Shown here piece by piece: positions 5,515-6,682 of a stretch of 6,682 nucleotides of DNA (position 1 is its first letter; each line of letters starts with the position of its first letter). The DNA is from a bacterium (GTDB lineage: Bacteria > SZUA-79 > Acidulodesulfobacterales > Acidulodesulfobacteraceae), in the NCBI GenBank assembly GCA_021803845.1, contig JAJZLA010000089.1, positions 1-6,682 of the forward strand, given 5' to 3'. Both the position numbers and the translations under genes were made by a program. The notes below the pieces were generated by a model. The model did no database searches. It was given only the letters and a program-made list of their open reading frames with translations, and was not told the DNA's origin.

Positions 5515-6495
5515 TCAGCCGATAAGTTTTGCGGCGTAAAGGGAATAATAGCTTATAATTATATCCGCTCCCGCTCTTTTAATGGAGGTAAGCATTTCCA
5601 GGACGGCGGTCTCTTCTTTTAAATATCCGAGCTTTGCCGCGGCTTTAATCATGGAATATTCGCCGGATACGTTATAGGCGGCGAGAGGTCTTTTGAACGT
5701 TTGTTTTAATCTGTATATTATGTCGAGATAGCTTAACGCAGGCTTGACCATAATTATGTCCGCGCCTTCGTCCAAATCTAGGGCGGTTTCCAGAATAGCC
5801 TCGTCCGAATTGGAATAGTCCATCTGATACGATTTTCTGTTGCCAAATTTCGGCGAACAGTCAGCCGCATCTCTGAACGGTTCGTAAAAAGCCGAAGCGT
5901 ATTTCGAGGAGTAGGACATAATGGGAATATCGGCTAAACCCTCATCGTCCAAGGCTTCCCTTATTTTTTTTACCCTGCCGTCCATCATATCCGAAGGCGC
6001 AATTATATCGGAACCGGCCTTTGCATAAGAAACGCTTATTTTTGCTAAATATTCCAGCGTTTCGTCGTTTTTTACGCGGCCGTTATCGTCCACGATTCCG
6101 CAGTGTCCGTGCGAGGTATAATCGCACATGCAGACGTCGGTTATAACGAGAAGATCCGGATATTCTTCCTTAAGGGCTTTAAGGGTCGTTTGAATTATTC
6201 CGTTATCCGAATAGCTTTCCGAACCGGATTCGTCCTTGTGCTCCGGCACCCCGAAAAGAAGGATTCCTCCGATATTTAAACTTATGACGCTTTTAATCTC
6301 CTTCATAAGTTCGTCTATAGAATACCGGAACTGCCCCGGCATGCTTTCGACAGGCTCTTTGAGCGATTTGCCGTGGGTAACAAAATAAGGCATAATAAAT
6401 TTTGAAGGGTCGAGAACGGTCTCTCGCACCAAACTTAATAATTTTGAAGAAGACCTGAGCCTTCTCGGCCTTATTAAAGGATAACCGGAATTCAT
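5515..6495 (-). CDS. hemB: Porphobilinogen synthase (delta-aminolevulinic acid dehydratase)
   Basis: A cytoplasmic enzyme joining two 5-aminolevulinate molecules into porphobilinogen, the first common step towards heme, siroheme and cobalamin. Its 326 residues are the normal bacterial length. The two active-site lysines are visible: Lys198 in SYSSKYASAFYEPFRDA and the Schiff-base Lys251 in IIMVKPALSYLD. The metal site DVCMCDYTSHGHCG carries Cys122, Cys124 and Cys132, so this is the zinc-dependent cysteine type, not the aspartate/magnesium type. APSDMMDGR (166-174) and the N-terminal RPRRLR are also diagnostic. The start at 6495 is supported by AGGGGG about 9 bases upstream. An extended -10 at 6530-6538 drives it, divergent from queC. 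The 3' end is followed after about 24 bases by the large palindromic element, which may define the transcript end. No other heme genes lie in the window. Confidence 0.98.
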   Translation of the reverse strand: MNSGYPLIRPRRLRSSSKLLSLVRETVLDPSKFIMPYFVTHGKSLKEPVESMPGQFRYSIDELMKEIKSVISLNIGGILLFGVPEHKDESGSESYSDNGIIQTTLKALKEEYPDLLVITDVCMCDYTSHGHCGIVDDNGRVKNDETLEYLAKISVSYAKAGSDIIAPSDMMDGRVKKIREALDDEGLADIPIMSYSSKYASAFYEPFRDAADCSPKFGNRKSYQMDYSNSDEAILETALDLDEGADIIMVKPALSYLDIIYRLKQTFKRPLAAYNVSGEYSMIKAAAKLGYLKEETAVLEMLTSIKRAGADIIISYYSLYAAKLIG

Positions 6496-6529
6496 TTTAT
6501 TAATCCCCCTAATTTATTTATTTTCCATA

Positions 6530-6538
6530 ATTATAACA
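6530..6538 (-). promoter_or_regulatory. Extended -10 promoter of hemB
   Basis: The minus strand reads TGTTATAAT: TATAAT at 6530-6535 plus an upstream TG at 6537-6538. The predicted start is near 6523, giving a leader of about 27 bases that holds the AGGGGG SD. No convincing -35 is seen. It lies back to back with the queC promoter, about 20 bases away. Confidence 0.5.
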
Positions 6539-6554
6539 TAAAAAACCGCGGATA

Positions 6555-6563
6555 TGCTATACT
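6555..6563 (+). promoter_or_regulatory. Extended -10 promoter of queC
   Basis: TGCTATACT: TATACT at 6558-6563 (five of six consensus positions) with an extended-10 TG at 6555-6556. Transcription would begin near 6570, only 2-3 bases before the queC ATG, implying a leaderless or nearly leaderless mRNA. A second TATAAT at 6567-6572 abuts the ATG and would start transcription inside the gene. Confidence 0.4.
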
Positions 6564-6572
6564 ATATATAAT

Positions 6573-6682
6573 ATGGACAAAACGGAAAAAAATAAAGCGG
6601 TCGTTCTTTTCAGCGGAGGGCTCGACTCGACGACCACGCTTAAAATTGCGATTGACGAAGGATTCGAGCCGATACCTGTTAC
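6573..6682 (+). CDS. queC: 7-cyano-7-deazaguanine synthase (QueC), 5' end only
   Basis: The first 36 codons only; the gene continues past the right edge. Residues 9-22 read AVVLFSGGLDSTTT, with the SGGLDST PP-loop (14-20) of the ATP-pyrophosphatase fold at the expected N-terminal place. The following LKIAIDEGFEPIPV also fits QueC. The enzyme converts 7-carboxy-7-deazaguanine to preQ0 with ATP and ammonia, on the path to queuosine or other 7-deazapurines. The ATG at 6573 is the natural start, since the motif normally lies within the first 15-20 residues. No SD precedes it: the upstream bases are an AT run overlapping the promoter, consistent with leaderless translation. Other PP-loop proteins (TilS, ThiI, LarE) are less likely, but the missing C-terminus with its zinc cysteines prevents full proof. 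Confidence 0.85.
   Translation, partial: MDKTEKNKAVVLFSGGLDSTTTLKIAIDEGFEPIPV

Noticed and set aside
5330..5539. A 69-residue plus-strand open frame beginning MKFIINFPAFAGMT
   Set aside because: It is translated from the palindromic repeat; FPAFAGMT and CHSCVSRNPD are typical spurious peptides of this repeat type. There is no SD, and it overlaps the hemB 3' end.

Overview
The window is a compact bacterial chromosomal segment, moderately AT-rich, with short intergenic gaps, Shine-Dalgarno (SD) sequences of the AGGAGG type and sigma-70-like promoters. The genes fit a Gram-negative, possibly anaerobic or deltaproteobacteria-like bacterium, but nothing in the sequence fixes the taxon. Codon use looks similar across the window (frequent ggc/gcg/gaa together with many aaa/ata/aat). 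Nothing points to a prophage or an integrated plasmid.

Layout. (1) Positions 53-2454, plus strand: two unrecognised genes, a 444-residue protein with an internal HNH-nuclease-like core and a 324-residue protein ending in a TPR-like repeat. They are separated by 92 bases and may form an operon. A weak terminator follows. (2) Positions 2541-3251, minus strand: a type II toxin-antitoxin pair, an AbrB/MazE-like antitoxin and a PIN-domain ribonuclease toxin 3 bases apart, with its own promoter carrying a dyad. A near-consensus plus-strand promoter at 2498-2527 points into the toxin gene from its 3' side. (3) Positions 3365-4783, minus: an aldehyde dehydrogenase behind a consensus TTGACA-N18-TATAAT promoter. 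(4) Positions 4914-5174, minus: a small four-cysteine zinc-ribbon-like protein with a 19-base palindrome in its leader. (5) Positions about 5256-5509: a gene-free stretch filled by a nested palindromic repeat element. Its inner units belong to the widespread GTCATTCC...GGAATCCAG repeat type. (6) Positions 5515-6495, minus: hemB (porphobilinogen synthase), divergent from the 5' end of queC (7-cyano-7-deazaguanine synthase), which runs off the right edge.

How the genes relate. hemB (tetrapyrrole synthesis) and queC (queuosine/7-deazaguanine synthesis) are housekeeping genes sharing a 77-base divergent promoter region. The aldehyde dehydrogenase, zinc-ribbon gene and toxin-antitoxin pair appear to be separate transcription units on the minus strand. 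The least understood part is the HNH/TPR gene pair at the left. The most structured non-coding part is the composite repeat downstream of hemB. No CRISPR array, tRNA, rRNA or complete transposase is seen.
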